Source of the DNA: Bacteroidales bacterium
GTDB lineage: Bacteria; Bacteroidota; Bacteroidia; Bacteroidales; VadinHA17
Direction: 5' to 3'
Assembly (NCBI GenBank): GCA_009877105.1
Contig: WXFD01000024.1
Span: forward strand, 62,001 to 126,000
Length of the DNA: 64,000 bases
Below the pieces are notes generated by a model, which made no database searches, had not been told where the DNA came from, and saw nothing but the letters and a program-made list of their open reading frames with translations. The position numbers and the translations under genes were made by a program. This document shows positions 55,336 through 64,000 of this stretch, one piece after another (the stretch's first letter is position 1; each line of letters opens with the position of its first letter).

Positions 55336-57045
55336 ATGATGATCAAGAGAATAATTCCGTTGTTTTCCCTGGTCCTTTTCTGGGGATGCAAGGGCAGTAG
55401 CACCCCGCAGGTTCTGATTAACCGGGAAGGCCGGAATATCATCGCCGACAGCGGAATGGTAGTGTCCGCGCATTCAGAAAGTTCGCGGATAGGGGTTGAA
55501 ATACTCCGGAAGGGTGGAAATGCGGTTGATGCTGCAGTGGCCATTGAATTTGCACTGGCTGTTTGTTACCCGGAAGCCGGAAATATAGGAGGGGGAGGAT
55601 TCATGATCTACCGCGATCCGTCAGGGAGGACTGATATGGTAGATTACAGGGAGAAGGCTCCCCTGAAAGCACACAGGGACATGTTTCTCGATCCGGAAGG
55701 ATCCGTTGTGCCCGGCCTGAGCACCGACACCCGCCTTGCCTCGGGGGTACCCGGAACAGTGGACGGAATGATCAATATCCATGGCAAATATGGTTTACTG
55801 TCATTCAGGGATGTGATCCAGCCTGCCATCGACCTTGCAAGGAATGGCTTTCCCCTGACTGATGAACAGGCGGCTGACCTGAATGGTTTCCGGCAGAAGT
55901 TTATTGATAGGAACAGTATATTACCGGCTTTTGTAAGAAATGATCCCTGGAAAGCGGGCGATACCTTAAAACAACCCGAATTGGCAGAGACCCTGGAAAG
56001 GATCAGGGATTCCGGGAGGGAAGGATTTTATTCAGGGAAGACTGCCAGCCTGATTGCTGGAGAGATGGAAAAGGGGAATGGTATTATCGGGCTTAAGGAT
56101 CTTGCTGAATACCAGGCGGCTTTCCGAGCCCCCGTGGAGGGTTTTTACAGGGGATTCAGGATAGTTTCAGCACCACCTCCCTCAGGCGGAGCCGTGATCC
56201 TGCTTCAGATCCTTGGGATGGTGGAACCGTTTCAACTGAAAGATCTGGGATTTCATTCATCAGCTTCAATCCACCTGCTGGTTGAAGCAGAAAAAAGGGC
56301 TTACGCCGACAGGGCAGAATATCTTGGAGATCCCGACTTCACTGAAATTCCCGTTTCCGGGCTGCTGGATCAGGGTTATCTCCGAAAGCGCATGGAAGAT
56401 TTCAGGGAAGATACTGCAACTCCGTCGTCGGAAATACGGGCAGGTCATCCGTTGAGGCATGAGACTGAGGAGACTACCCACTATTCCGTGGTTGATCCAA
56501 TGGGTGGGGCAGTTGCCGCCACAACGACCCTCAACGGAACATTTGGAAGCGGAATAGTGATCGGAGGTGCAGGATTTCTCATGAACAACCAGATGGATGA
56601 TTTCTCACTGAAACCCGGCACACCGAATATTTACGGACTTTCAGGCGGCTCCGTAAACTCGGTTGCGGGAGGTAAGAGGATGCTGAGTTCAATGACCCCG
56701 GTAATACTCGAAAAGGATGGAAAACTGTTTATGGTTGCAGGATCGCCGGGTGGATCCACAATTCCTACAACAGTTATGCAGGTAATTACAAATGTTGTGG
56801 ATTTTGACATGGATATTGCTAATGCAGTTGATGCCGGAAGATTTCACCATCAATGGCTTCCTGATCGGATTGAATACGAAAAGACGGCATTTGACCGTTT
56901 TACTGAAAACAAACTGAAGGAGATCGGGCATACACTCAGGGAGAGGGAATCGCTCGGCAGGGTAAATGCAATAATGGTCATGCCCGACGGAAGGCTGAAG
57001 GCAGGTGCCGACAGGCGCGGATTAAACTCTGCCTATGGATATTAG
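55336..57045 (+). CDS. ggt: Gamma-glutamyltransferase
   Basis: A 569-residue self-cleaving hydrolase/transpeptidase that removes gamma-glutamyl groups, for example from glutathione. An N-terminal hydrophobic segment ends in FWGC (Cys at about 18), so it may be a lipoprotein of the cell envelope. The large-subunit features VDAAVAIEFALAVCYPEAGN and GGGGFMIYRDP are followed by the autocleavage site ETTHYSVVD, where the Thr before HYS becomes the new N terminus and nucleophile. The small subunit has NNQMDDFS and GSPGGSTIPT. Start codons ATG ATG lie together. No operon is obvious. Confidence 0.94.
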   Translation: MMIKRIIPLFSLVLFWGCKGSSTPQVLINREGRNIIADSGMVVSAHSESSRIGVEILRKGGNAVDAAVAIEFALAVCYPEAGNIGGGGFMIYRDPSGRTDMVDYREKAPLKAHRDMFLDPEGSVVPGLSTDTRLASGVPGTVDGMINIHGKYGLLSFRDVIQPAIDLARNGFPLTDEQAADLNGFRQKFIDRNSILPAFVRNDPWKAGDTLKQPELAETLERIRDSGREGFYSGKTASLIAGEMEKGNGIIGLKDLAEYQAAFRAPVEGFYRGFRIVSAPPPSGGAVILLQILGMVEPFQLKDLGFHSSASIHLLVEAEKRAYADRAEYLGDPDFTEIPVSGLLDQGYLRKRMEDFREDTATPSSEIRAGHPLRHETEETTHYSVVDPMGGAVAATTTLNGTFGSGIVIGGAGFLMNNQMDDFSLKPGTPNIYGLSGGSVNSVAGGKRMLSSMTPVILEKDGKLFMVAGSPGGSTIPTTVMQVITNVVDFDMDIANAVDAGRFHHQWLPDRIEYEKTAFDRFTENKLKEIGHTLRERESLGRVNAIMVMPDGRLKAGADRRGLNSAYGY

Positions 57046-57188
57046 GGCAATATATTTTATCGGTTTTTTCCACTTTGAGTAAAAATATTTACCTGTGTGA
57101 AAAATAAATTGATACATTTAACAGTTATTTCTTAAATCTGTCTAAGATTAAGATTACATGAGTATTTGAATTTTGTCAGATATAAATT

Positions 57189-58340
57189 ATGAAAAAGTCC
57201 CTCCTGATAACAATTATTATCCTGGCAATAATCCTTATTCTGCCTTTGGTTAACTTGGTCCGGTGGTATTTTCAGGAAAAGAAACCAATTGACATAGTGA
57301 TACTCGATAAGACCGTTCCCACACTTGAACGACTGAAACACAAATCATTGGTCTGGATACTTACAAATGACAGGTTTATAAGGAAAGACAAGAAGAAAAG
57401 CTATTCCTACAGAAAAGATTACTACGGGTTTGCACCGACCAGACCGCTGAAGGAAAGGGGCAGTACAAAAAAAGAGTATCATCTCTCAGACATGATGACT
57501 CTCCCCGAACAGTCTGATGCCCTTTATATTGCCGATACGTACGGGATTTTTTTCAATGATTGGTTTGCGGGTGTTAATAAAAGCAGGAAATCGAGGAAAA
57601 TATACGGAGGGCTGAACAATACCGATTATCTGCTTATAAATGAAATGAAGAACAGGAATAAGCTGATAATTCTCGAGTACAACTCATTCGATTTTCCCAC
57701 AGCTGCATTTGAATCATACCGTACCCAGGAAAAGCTGGGAATTTCCTTTACAGGCTGGACCGGATGCTATTTTGAAAAGCTTGACACTACTTCAAAAGGG
57801 TTTCCTATATGGCTGGCGGCAATGTACCGTAAGCAATACCGTAAGCCCTGGACTTTCACGAAGCCGGGTCTGGTCCTGCTTACCGAGAAGAATATTGTGG
57901 TACTTGAAGAGGGAACGCATCTTACCAAAGCCCTTCCACGGATAGTAACTGATTCCGCCAATTGCAGGAAGTACGGGGTACCGTCTTCTGTTGTATTCAG
58001 AAACTGGTTCGATATCATCGATCCGCTTGAGAACAATGTTATTTCCAGGTTTCGTTTTGAAACAACTGCCCTTGGCGACACGCTGCTTTCCTCAAATATG
58101 ATTCCGAATGAATTTCCTGCGGTTGTGCAGGAACCGGTTAATCAAAGAACGTATTATTTCTCGGGAGATTTTGCAACCAACAGGGTATGGTATTGCACGT
58201 CAAGGCTCAAGGGTTTTGGTAATCTCAAGGGATTGCTGTACTCTGACAAACCGGATGATCCGAGAAGATTTTTCTGGCTCTATTACAGGCCGCTCCTGAA
58301 TACAATTTTCAATGATTACTATCTTTCCCTGAAAAAGTAA
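57189..58340 (+). CDS. Unknown membrane-anchored protein
   Basis: A 383-residue protein not recognised. It has an N-terminal membrane helix (about 5-26, SLLITIIILAIILILPLVNL), then a large soluble domain with alpha/beta character. Noticeable segments are KPIDIVILDKTVP, HKSLVWILTNDRFI, SDALYIADTYGIFFNDW, LGISFTGWTGCYF, and a C-terminal PDDPRRFFWLYYRPLL. The aromatic-rich surface and the small domain VVLEEGTHL suggest a periplasmic enzyme or sugar-binding protein, but no catalytic motif is visible. It stands alone between ggt and the amidase. Confidence 0.72.
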   Translation: MKKSLLITIIILAIILILPLVNLVRWYFQEKKPIDIVILDKTVPTLERLKHKSLVWILTNDRFIRKDKKKSYSYRKDYYGFAPTRPLKERGSTKKEYHLSDMMTLPEQSDALYIADTYGIFFNDWFAGVNKSRKSRKIYGGLNNTDYLLINEMKNRNKLIILEYNSFDFPTAAFESYRTQEKLGISFTGWTGCYFEKLDTTSKGFPIWLAAMYRKQYRKPWTFTKPGLVLLTEKNIVVLEEGTHLTKALPRIVTDSANCRKYGVPSSVVFRNWFDIIDPLENNVISRFRFETTALGDTLLSSNMIPNEFPAVVQEPVNQRTYYFSGDFATNRVWYCTSRLKGFGNLKGLLYSDKPDDPRRFFWLYYRPLLNTIFNDYYLSLKK

Positions 58341-58466
58341 AAACTTTCAGTGACAGCGGTTTTTCAATGCCGGGACCTTTACGGCCCCTTTCACTAATAT
58401 GTAACCCCCATCCCAATTGTTTTTCCCGTCACATTGGACGAAACTGGTTGAAAGCACCTGCCGGAA

Positions 58467-59237
58467 ATGAAACTTACTCTTTTGCAATCAGATATAATCT
58501 GGGAAAATAAAACGGATAACCTGTCAAGGCTTGAAAGCCTGATTTCAGGAGCACCTGCGGGAACTGAAATGATCTTTTTCCCTGAGATGTTCAATACCGG
58601 ATTTTCCATGAATCCTGACAACCTTAGTGAACCTCCCGGATCGCTGACCACGAACTGGCTGCTGAATGTGGCTGCCAGGTTCAATGTCGGCCTCGGAGGA
58701 AGTTTCATCGTGCAGGAAAACGGATGCTATTATAACCGATGGCTATTTGTTTCACCGGACGGAACCATTCGAAAGTATGACAAAAGGCATCTTTTCAGCC
58801 CGGCAAACGAAAACAAGCTTCTGTGCAGGGGTAATGAACGCATCGTATTTAAGTTCAAGGAGTTCAGGATATGTCCCACCGTCTGCTACGACCTGCGTTT
58901 CCCGGTCTGGTCCAGGTGCAGAAAGGACTATGATCTGCTTGTCAATTCTGCAAACTGGCCGCAGAGCAGGAGGGATGCATGGATTACCCTGCTCAGGGCA
59001 AGGGCAATCGAGAATCAGTGCTATGTGGCCGGGATAAACAGGATTGGCATTGATGGGACAGGAATCAGTTATTCCGGCGATTCAATGATCATCGGGCCCA
59101 AAGGCGAAATAATTGCATCGGGTGAGCAGGGTTCAGAATGTCTTGTCTCTGCAGATATCTCATTGGAAAAGTTGTCGGAATTCAGGAACAGGTTCCCGTT
59201 TCTGGATGATGGTGATGTCTTTACGATGGAGTCATGA
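58467..59237 (+). CDS. Nitrilase-superfamily omega-amidase
   Basis: A 256-residue carbon-nitrogen hydrolase. The catalytic triad is visible: Glu in FFPEMFNTGFS, Lys in RKYDKRHLFS, and Cys in PTVCYDLRFPVWSR. The order and spacing match YafV/Nit2-type omega-amidases that hydrolyse alpha-ketoglutaramate or ketosuccinamate in methionine salvage and transamination repair. It is cytoplasmic with no signal peptide. The gene is convergent with the large FAD/Fe-S dehydrogenase gene. Confidence 0.9.
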   Translation: MKLTLLQSDIIWENKTDNLSRLESLISGAPAGTEMIFFPEMFNTGFSMNPDNLSEPPGSLTTNWLLNVAARFNVGLGGSFIVQENGCYYNRWLFVSPDGTIRKYDKRHLFSPANENKLLCRGNERIVFKFKEFRICPTVCYDLRFPVWSRCRKDYDLLVNSANWPQSRRDAWITLLRARAIENQCYVAGINRIGIDGTGISYSGDSMIIGPKGEIIASGEQGSECLVSADISLEKLSEFRNRFPFLDDGDVFTMES

Positions 59238-59353
59238 AAAATACACTCCGGATTTTATGATCTAAACTGAACTCCCTGGTCGGACAAATGCCGGTTTCTG
59301 TATTGTTGGCATATACAGCCGTGATGTCATTGCAGCCGGACGATATCCGGGAT

Positions 59354-62287
59354 TTATTCAATAAAGGCTTCAAGCAGTATTTCCACAGGATGCTTTGCTT
59401 TTCTGCCCGTCCCGTCCTGAATATGATGCCTGCAGCTGGTTCCGGGAGCGGCAATTGCCACGTCCATTCCGCTGTTCCTTATTTCAGGGAACAAAATAAG
59501 TTCTCCCACCTTCTGCGACAGTTCGTAATGCTCTTTTTCATATCCGAATGAACCTGCCATACCGCAGCACCCCGATGGGATTTCCCTGACGGTGTAGTTT
59601 TCAGGAATGGAGAGCATGCCAATTGAGGAGGATGACGAAGAAAGTGCCTTTTGATGGCAGTGGGCATGAAGCAGTATCTCAAGTCCTTTACTGGTAAAAG
59701 ATCCGCGGCTGATTCTGCCGGCTTTGAATTCCCTGTATATAAATTCATCAATCAGGTAGCAGTTTTCAGCAATTTTGAGCGCTTTTTCCCGCAGCTCATC
59801 GCCTGCAAGATCGGGATATTCATCGCGGAATCCCAGTATTGCCGAAGGTTCAATGCCGATCAGAGGAAGAGTTTCATCTATTATTTCTCCCAGTATCCTG
59901 ATGTTTTTCCTGGAAATCCTTTTTGCTTTCCTTAATAATCCTTTGGAAATAAAAGTTCTTGCGCTGTTATCATGATTAACCGTTACAACCCTGTATTTCA
60001 ATGCAGTCAGCAGCCTGATTGCAGCAATTCCGGTTTCAGTGTCATTGTAATTCGTAAACTCGTCCACGAAGAGGCAAACTGTTCCCCTGGCATCATCGGG
60101 ATTCATTTTTGTAAGGTTTTGCCGGATCCACCTTCTGAGGCTGGTTTTGTATATAAGAGGAATGGATCTTTGCATCGCAAAGCCGGTAATTTTCTTGAAA
60201 ATACCTGAAAAGAAACCGTTGCTGAGAAAATAATTATATATACCGGGGATAAACGATCCGATCCTGTTAAAGGTTGAAATATAAGCAATCAGAATTGTTC
60301 TTAATGGGACATGGTGCCTGTCGTACCAGTGCTGCAGGTATTCCGACTTGAGTTTTGCTATATCGACGCCTGAAGGGCATTCGGATTTACATCCCTTGCA
60401 GCTCAGGCACAGATCGAGGATATCGTGGACTTCCCTGTGGTTCCATGGATCGGAATCCTCCCTGCTTAGAAACTCCCTGAGAAGATTTGCCCTGGCCCTG
60501 GTTGAGCATTTCTCATCCATTGTTGCCATAAAGCTGGGGCACATTGTACCTCCAATCGCAGCTGATTTCCTGCAGTCGGCCGATCCGTTGCATTTTTCCG
60601 CAGCCCTGACAATACCATCAGTTGATGAAAAATCATAAATTGTTTCAATCTCCCGGGTGACCATACCCGGCTCATATCTCAGCCTGGTATTCATTGATGG
60701 AGTATCGGTTATTTTTCCGGGATTGAGAATATTCCCGGGATCCCAGCATTTCTTGATTCTCCTGAGGATACCGTAATTATGTTCCCCCAGCATGAGCGGG
60801 ATAAATTCACCCCTCAGCCTACCGTCGCCATGTTCACCGCTCAGCGATCCCCGGTATTTCTTTACAAGTCTGGCAGTCTCAAGACCAATTGTCCTGAACA
60901 ATTCCACGTCGGCCGGATCCTTGAGATTCAGTACCGGCCGCAGATGGAGTTCGCCGGTGCCAATGTGAGCATGGTAAACGGAATCCTTGCCGTAGCTGGA
61001 AAGCATTTCTGAAAACTCCCTCATATAGGCAGGAAGGTCCTCAACCTTCACGGATGTGTCTTCCACAAGCGATACAGGCCTGCGGTCTCCCTTCATATTT
61101 CCCAGTATCCCCAGCCCAGCTTTCCTCAGGGCCCAGACTTTTTTCATGTCATTCCCTTTTACAACCGGGTACGAATACCCGTAGCCTGCCGCCCTGAGGG
61201 CATTAATAAGCCCTGCTGCGGCAGAATCCGTTTCTTCTTCCGAATGGAAGGCAAATTCCACTATCATTATTGCCCCCGGATCCCCCTCAATAAAAAATCT
61301 GTTTTCTCTCTGACTCAGATTATCCTTTGTAAGTGAAAGGATCCTGTCGTCAGTCAGTTCAACGGCAACCGGATTGAATCTCAATGCAATCAGGTTTGCA
61401 TGCAGAGCTTCGTCCCTTTCCCTGTGGTGAACGCATACCAGGGCTTTGTGCCCCGGAGGTAAAGGTACCAGGTTAAGCTTTATTTCAGTGATGATTGCGA
61501 GTGTTCCTTCCGATCCTGCAAGCAGCTTGCAGAAATTGAACGGCTTTGTTGAATCGTTATTGAAGATTTCCGAGTCGAGCAACAGATCCAGGGCATATCC
61601 GGTATTGCGCCTGGGAATTGACGGGTCAGGATATTCCTCAATGATTTCCTTCCTGTTGTGATCATCTGAAAGAATGTCTCTTATGTTTCTGTAAATAGCT
61701 CCCTCGAGGTTCGGCAGCTTGCATTTTTCCCTGAAAGCCTTCCTGTCAACAGGACGGAACAAAGCTTCACTGCCATCGCTCAGCAGAGCCCTGACCTCAA
61801 TCGTATGATCGCGGGTTGACCCGTAGACAAGCGAATGTGAGCCGCACGCATTGTTCCCAACCATTCCTCCCAGGCAGCACCTGTTTGAAGTTGATGTTTC
61901 CGGGGCGAAAAACAAGCCGGAGGGTTTGAGGAAATTATTCAGTTCATCCAGCACCACCCCGGGCTCCACCCTGACCCATTTTTCATTCTTGTTGAACTCA
62001 ATTATCCTGTTCATGTGCCGGGAGACATCAGCTATTATTCCTGAGCTTACCACCTGACCTGCAAGTGAAGTGCCGGCAGCTCTCATGGTGAGCCCAATTC
62101 CCTCCTCTGAAGCCAGCCTGAGGATCTTTTTCAGGTCGGAGATACCTTTCGGCCATGCAACAGCCAGGGGCATTTCCTTGTAATCCGAAGCATCTGTCGA
62201 ATAAATGGTTCTTGAAACAATATCATAACTAAGCTCCCCTTCCAGGATTTCCTTAAGCTGATCCAGTCTTTCGCCAAGAAAAGTCAT
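59354..62287 (-). CDS. FAD-linked and Fe-S oxidoreductase (YdiJ / D-2-hydroxyglutarate dehydrogenase-like)
   Basis: A 977-residue fusion. N-terminal FAD-binding domain (about 20-200) with AAGTSLAGQVV and LGGMVGNNACGSHSLVYG; FAD-linked C-terminal oxidase domain to about 530, including SLSGEHGDGRLRGEFI; then an Fe-S region with CLSCKGCKSECP (near 620), and a CCG-type cysteine-rich domain near 860-930 with HAHCHQKAL and SGCCGMAGSFG. YdiJ-type enzymes oxidise D-2-hydroxyglutarate or D-lactate and pass electrons to quinone or ferredoxin. The substrate cannot be set from sequence alone. Pta and ackA, divergently coded next to it, point to acetate and lactate metabolism. Confidence 0.88.
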   Translation of the reverse strand: MTFLGERLDQLKEILEGELSYDIVSRTIYSTDASDYKEMPLAVAWPKGISDLKKILRLASEEGIGLTMRAAGTSLAGQVVSSGIIADVSRHMNRIIEFNKNEKWVRVEPGVVLDELNNFLKPSGLFFAPETSTSNRCCLGGMVGNNACGSHSLVYGSTRDHTIEVRALLSDGSEALFRPVDRKAFREKCKLPNLEGAIYRNIRDILSDDHNRKEIIEEYPDPSIPRRNTGYALDLLLDSEIFNNDSTKPFNFCKLLAGSEGTLAIITEIKLNLVPLPPGHKALVCVHHRERDEALHANLIALRFNPVAVELTDDRILSLTKDNLSQRENRFFIEGDPGAIMIVEFAFHSEEETDSAAAGLINALRAAGYGYSYPVVKGNDMKKVWALRKAGLGILGNMKGDRRPVSLVEDTSVKVEDLPAYMREFSEMLSSYGKDSVYHAHIGTGELHLRPVLNLKDPADVELFRTIGLETARLVKKYRGSLSGEHGDGRLRGEFIPLMLGEHNYGILRRIKKCWDPGNILNPGKITDTPSMNTRLRYEPGMVTREIETIYDFSSTDGIVRAAEKCNGSADCRKSAAIGGTMCPSFMATMDEKCSTRARANLLREFLSREDSDPWNHREVHDILDLCLSCKGCKSECPSGVDIAKLKSEYLQHWYDRHHVPLRTILIAYISTFNRIGSFIPGIYNYFLSNGFFSGIFKKITGFAMQRSIPLIYKTSLRRWIRQNLTKMNPDDARGTVCLFVDEFTNYNDTETGIAAIRLLTALKYRVVTVNHDNSARTFISKGLLRKAKRISRKNIRILGEIIDETLPLIGIEPSAILGFRDEYPDLAGDELREKALKIAENCYLIDEFIYREFKAGRISRGSFTSKGLEILLHAHCHQKALSSSSSSIGMLSIPENYTVREIPSGCCGMAGSFGYEKEHYELSQKVGELILFPEIRNSGMDVAIAAPGTSCRHHIQDGTGRKAKHPVEILLEAFIE

Positions 62288-62405
62288 AGAATGAAGGTTT
62301 AAGTCCGCTAATTTAAGAAAAGGATTGATCTGCCTTCCCTAAACTATGTCATTTCACCTGAATTCTGCCAAAAAGAAACTGATTTCAATAAACATGACTT
62401 ACGTT

Positions 62406-62438
62406 TTTGTTTAATCGGACTTTTTTTTTGTACATTTA
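62406..62438 (+). promoter_or_regulatory. Possible promoter for pta-ackA
   Basis: TTTG (62406-62409), a 21-base spacer and TACATTTA (62431-62438), one mismatch from TAnnTTTG at the last base. It lies 38 bases before the pta start. The nine-T run between the boxes is also unusual. Confidence 0.35.
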
Positions 62439-62476
62439 AAGCATGATCTTGAATATTATTAAACCATTAATACACA

Positions 62477-63481
62477 ATGAAATTGCTTGATAAACTAAAA
62501 CTTAATGCCAGAAAGTACAATATGCGGATCGTCCTTCCCGAAGGGTATGAAGAAAGGACCCTGAAGGCTGCTGATATTGTCATTGAAGAGGAGATTGCAC
62601 AGATTATCCTGATAGGTGACCCTGCGAAGATTTCGGAAAGTTCTGAAAAATACGGTCTTCGGAACATCTCCAGGGCAAGGGTGGTTAACCCGGTGTCGCA
62701 CGATCGGAAGGATGATTACATCAAAATGATGGTTGAAATGAGGAAAGGCAAGGGGGTGACTGCCGAGATAGCATCGGATCTTATAGAGGATCCGCTGTAT
62801 CTCGCCGCGATGATGATAAAGGCCGGCGATGCAGACGGGGAAGTTGCCGGTGCTGAGCACTCAACGGGTGCTGTGCTTCGTCCGGCATTCCAGTATGTAA
62901 AGACTGCCCCGGGCATTTCGATTGTGTCGGGCGCCTTTCTGATGATCCATCCCAACAGGTCGTTCGGGGCCGATGGCGTATTTATTTTTGCAGACGGGGC
63001 TGTTCACCCTGATCCAACTGCACAGGAACTCGCAGAGATTGCTGTCGCCACAGCACATACAGCAAGAACCATCGGCGGCTTTGAACCTGTTGTAGCAATG
63101 CTCAGTTTTTCGACAAAGGGGAGCGCAAGGCATGAAATGGTTGATAAGGTGATAAATGCGACCAGGATAGCCAGGGAGATGGCTCCCGGGCTGACTATAG
63201 ACGGGGAACTTCAGGTTGATGCTGCGCTTGTAGAGGAGATAGGGAAAAAGAAGGCTCCCGGAAGCAGTATTCCGGGTAAGGCCAATGTTCTCATTTTTCC
63301 CAACCTGGAAAGCGGAAACATAGCTTATAAGCTTGTTCAGCGCCTCGGAGGAGCCGAAGCCATTGGCCCCATCCTGCAGGGTATGGCCTCACCGATAAAT
63401 GATCTGTCGCGCGGATGTTCGGTCAGTGATATCGTCAGTATGATTGCCATTACCGCAAATCAGGCAGCCGGAAAAAAGTAG
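62477..63481 (+). CDS. pta: Phosphate acetyltransferase
   Basis: A 334-residue enzyme that makes acetyl phosphate from acetyl-CoA. Signature segments are RIVLPEGYEERTLKAADIV near the start, VAGAEHSTGAVLRPAFQYVK, and the core PNRSFGADGVFIFADGAVHP. The C-terminal LIFPNLESGNIAYKLVQRLG is also diagnostic. It is the short cytoplasmic form lacking the E. coli N-terminal domains. It precedes ackA by 34 bases, so the two form the acetate and ATP-producing pathway. Confidence 0.97.
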   Translation: MKLLDKLKLNARKYNMRIVLPEGYEERTLKAADIVIEEEIAQIILIGDPAKISESSEKYGLRNISRARVVNPVSHDRKDDYIKMMVEMRKGKGVTAEIASDLIEDPLYLAAMMIKAGDADGEVAGAEHSTGAVLRPAFQYVKTAPGISIVSGAFLMIHPNRSFGADGVFIFADGAVHPDPTAQELAEIAVATAHTARTIGGFEPVVAMLSFSTKGSARHEMVDKVINATRIAREMAPGLTIDGELQVDAALVEEIGKKKAPGSSIPGKANVLIFPNLESGNIAYKLVQRLGGAEAIGPILQGMASPINDLSRGCSVSDIVSMIAITANQAAGKK

Positions 63482-63515
63482 TTGCATTTAATTTTAATAT
63501 TTCCAGTAACATAAA

Positions 63516-64000
63516 ATGATCATTCTCGTACTCAATTGTGGCAGCTCCTCCATAAAATACCAGTTATTCGATATGAGCAACGGCTGCAACATGCTGGCAA
63601 AAGGATTGCTTGAACGTATAGGCCTTAGTAACAGTGTTCTGACTCATAAACCTACCGGGAAAGAACCCTATACTGTAACAAATGACATTCCTGATCATAC
63701 CACAGGCATAAATATGGTAATGGAGGCCCTGACCGACCCGGGACACGGTGTTATCGCCGATATAGGCCAGATCAAGGCCGTAGGCCACAGGGTCGTAAAT
63801 GGAGGGGAAATCTACAAGGAAAGCATTCTGGTTGACAACGAGGTCAAGAAGCAGATTGAACTTAACAGCGAACTGGCACCGCTGCACAATCCCGCCAATC
63901 TGAAGGGCATACTTTCAGTCGAACAACTTATCCCCGGTGTCCCCCAGGTTGCCGTTTTTGACACCTCATTTCACCAGACGATGCCCGATTATGCATACAT
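63516..64000 (+). CDS. ackA: Acetate kinase (partial, C-terminal part outside window)
   Basis: The first 161 codons are visible. They start MIILVLNCGSSSIKYQLFD, a classic acetate-kinase N terminus with the substrate-binding NCGSSS. HRVVNGG (catalytic-site His and Asn region), LAPLHNPANLKGI, and VAVFDTSFHQTMPDYAY follow. It converts acetyl phosphate to acetate and ATP. It directly follows pta. The rest of the gene lies beyond the window. Confidence 0.96.
   Translation, partial: MIILVLNCGSSSIKYQLFDMSNGCNMLAKGLLERIGLSNSVLTHKPTGKEPYTVTNDIPDHTTGINMVMEALTDPGHGVIADIGQIKAVGHRVVNGGEIYKESILVDNEVKKQIELNSELAPLHNPANLKGILSVEQLIPGVPQVAVFDTSFHQTMPDYAY

Overview
The window looks like chromosomal DNA of a Bacteroidota bacterium, probably Bacteroidales or Marinilabiliales. 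Evidence: a C-terminal type IX secretion (T9SS) sorting domain, SecA of 1106 residues, an 11-subunit complex I without NuoEFG, TonB clusters with two long ExbDs, and repeated TAnnTTTG promoter boxes 20-50 bases before starts, sometimes with a TTG about 20 bases further upstream. Strong Shine-Dalgarno sequences are rare. No phage, IS element, CRISPR array, tRNA or rRNA was seen. The window reads as a dense core chromosome.

Layout. 1-2.4 kb: rpsR-rpsF (minus) and dnaX (plus), the latter with an A10 tract and stem-loop that should produce both tau and gamma. 2.5-6.8 kb: a sensorless histidine kinase, a CheY-like regulator, ferritin, and a secreted metzincin-like protease. 7-10.3 kb: secA, convergent with the minus-strand group ligA / unknown / dapA (10.3-13.8 kb). 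13.9-19 kb: an AmmeMemoRadiSam cluster (radical SAM enzyme, membrane protein with a spermidine-synthase-like domain, Memo-AMMECR1 fusion) in which both soluble partners carry export-type N termini. 19-27.2 kb: SiaC-like protein, argS, ffh, folD, a TPR protein, a ComA-like phosphosulfolactate synthase and aroE. 27.3-37.6 kb: complex I operon nuoABCDHIJKLMN plus one unknown small gene, all minus strand. 37.8-39.8 kb: an ExbB/ExbD pair and truA. 40-43.3 kb: Na+/solute symporter, a small membrane partner, and threonine aldolase. 43.4-50.3 kb (minus): small membrane protein, PstS-like lipoprotein, TPR protein with a carboxypeptidase-regulatory domain, ExbB, two ExbDs and TonB. 50.4-55.2 kb: queA, the RNase P RNA gene rnpB (plus), a LolA-like protein, kdsA and rarA. 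55.3-64 kb: gamma-glutamyltransferase, an unknown membrane-anchored protein, a nitrilase-family amidase, a large FAD/Fe-S dehydrogenase, pta and the start of ackA.

How the genes fit together. Energy conservation is represented by a complex I that must take electrons from something other than the usual NADH module, by proton-driven ExbB/ExbD/TonB machinery for outer-membrane uptake, and by acetate production (pta-ackA). Protein export is represented by secA, ffh and a T9SS cargo. The most interesting regions are the apparently exported AmmeMemoRadiSam cluster and the dnaX slippage site.
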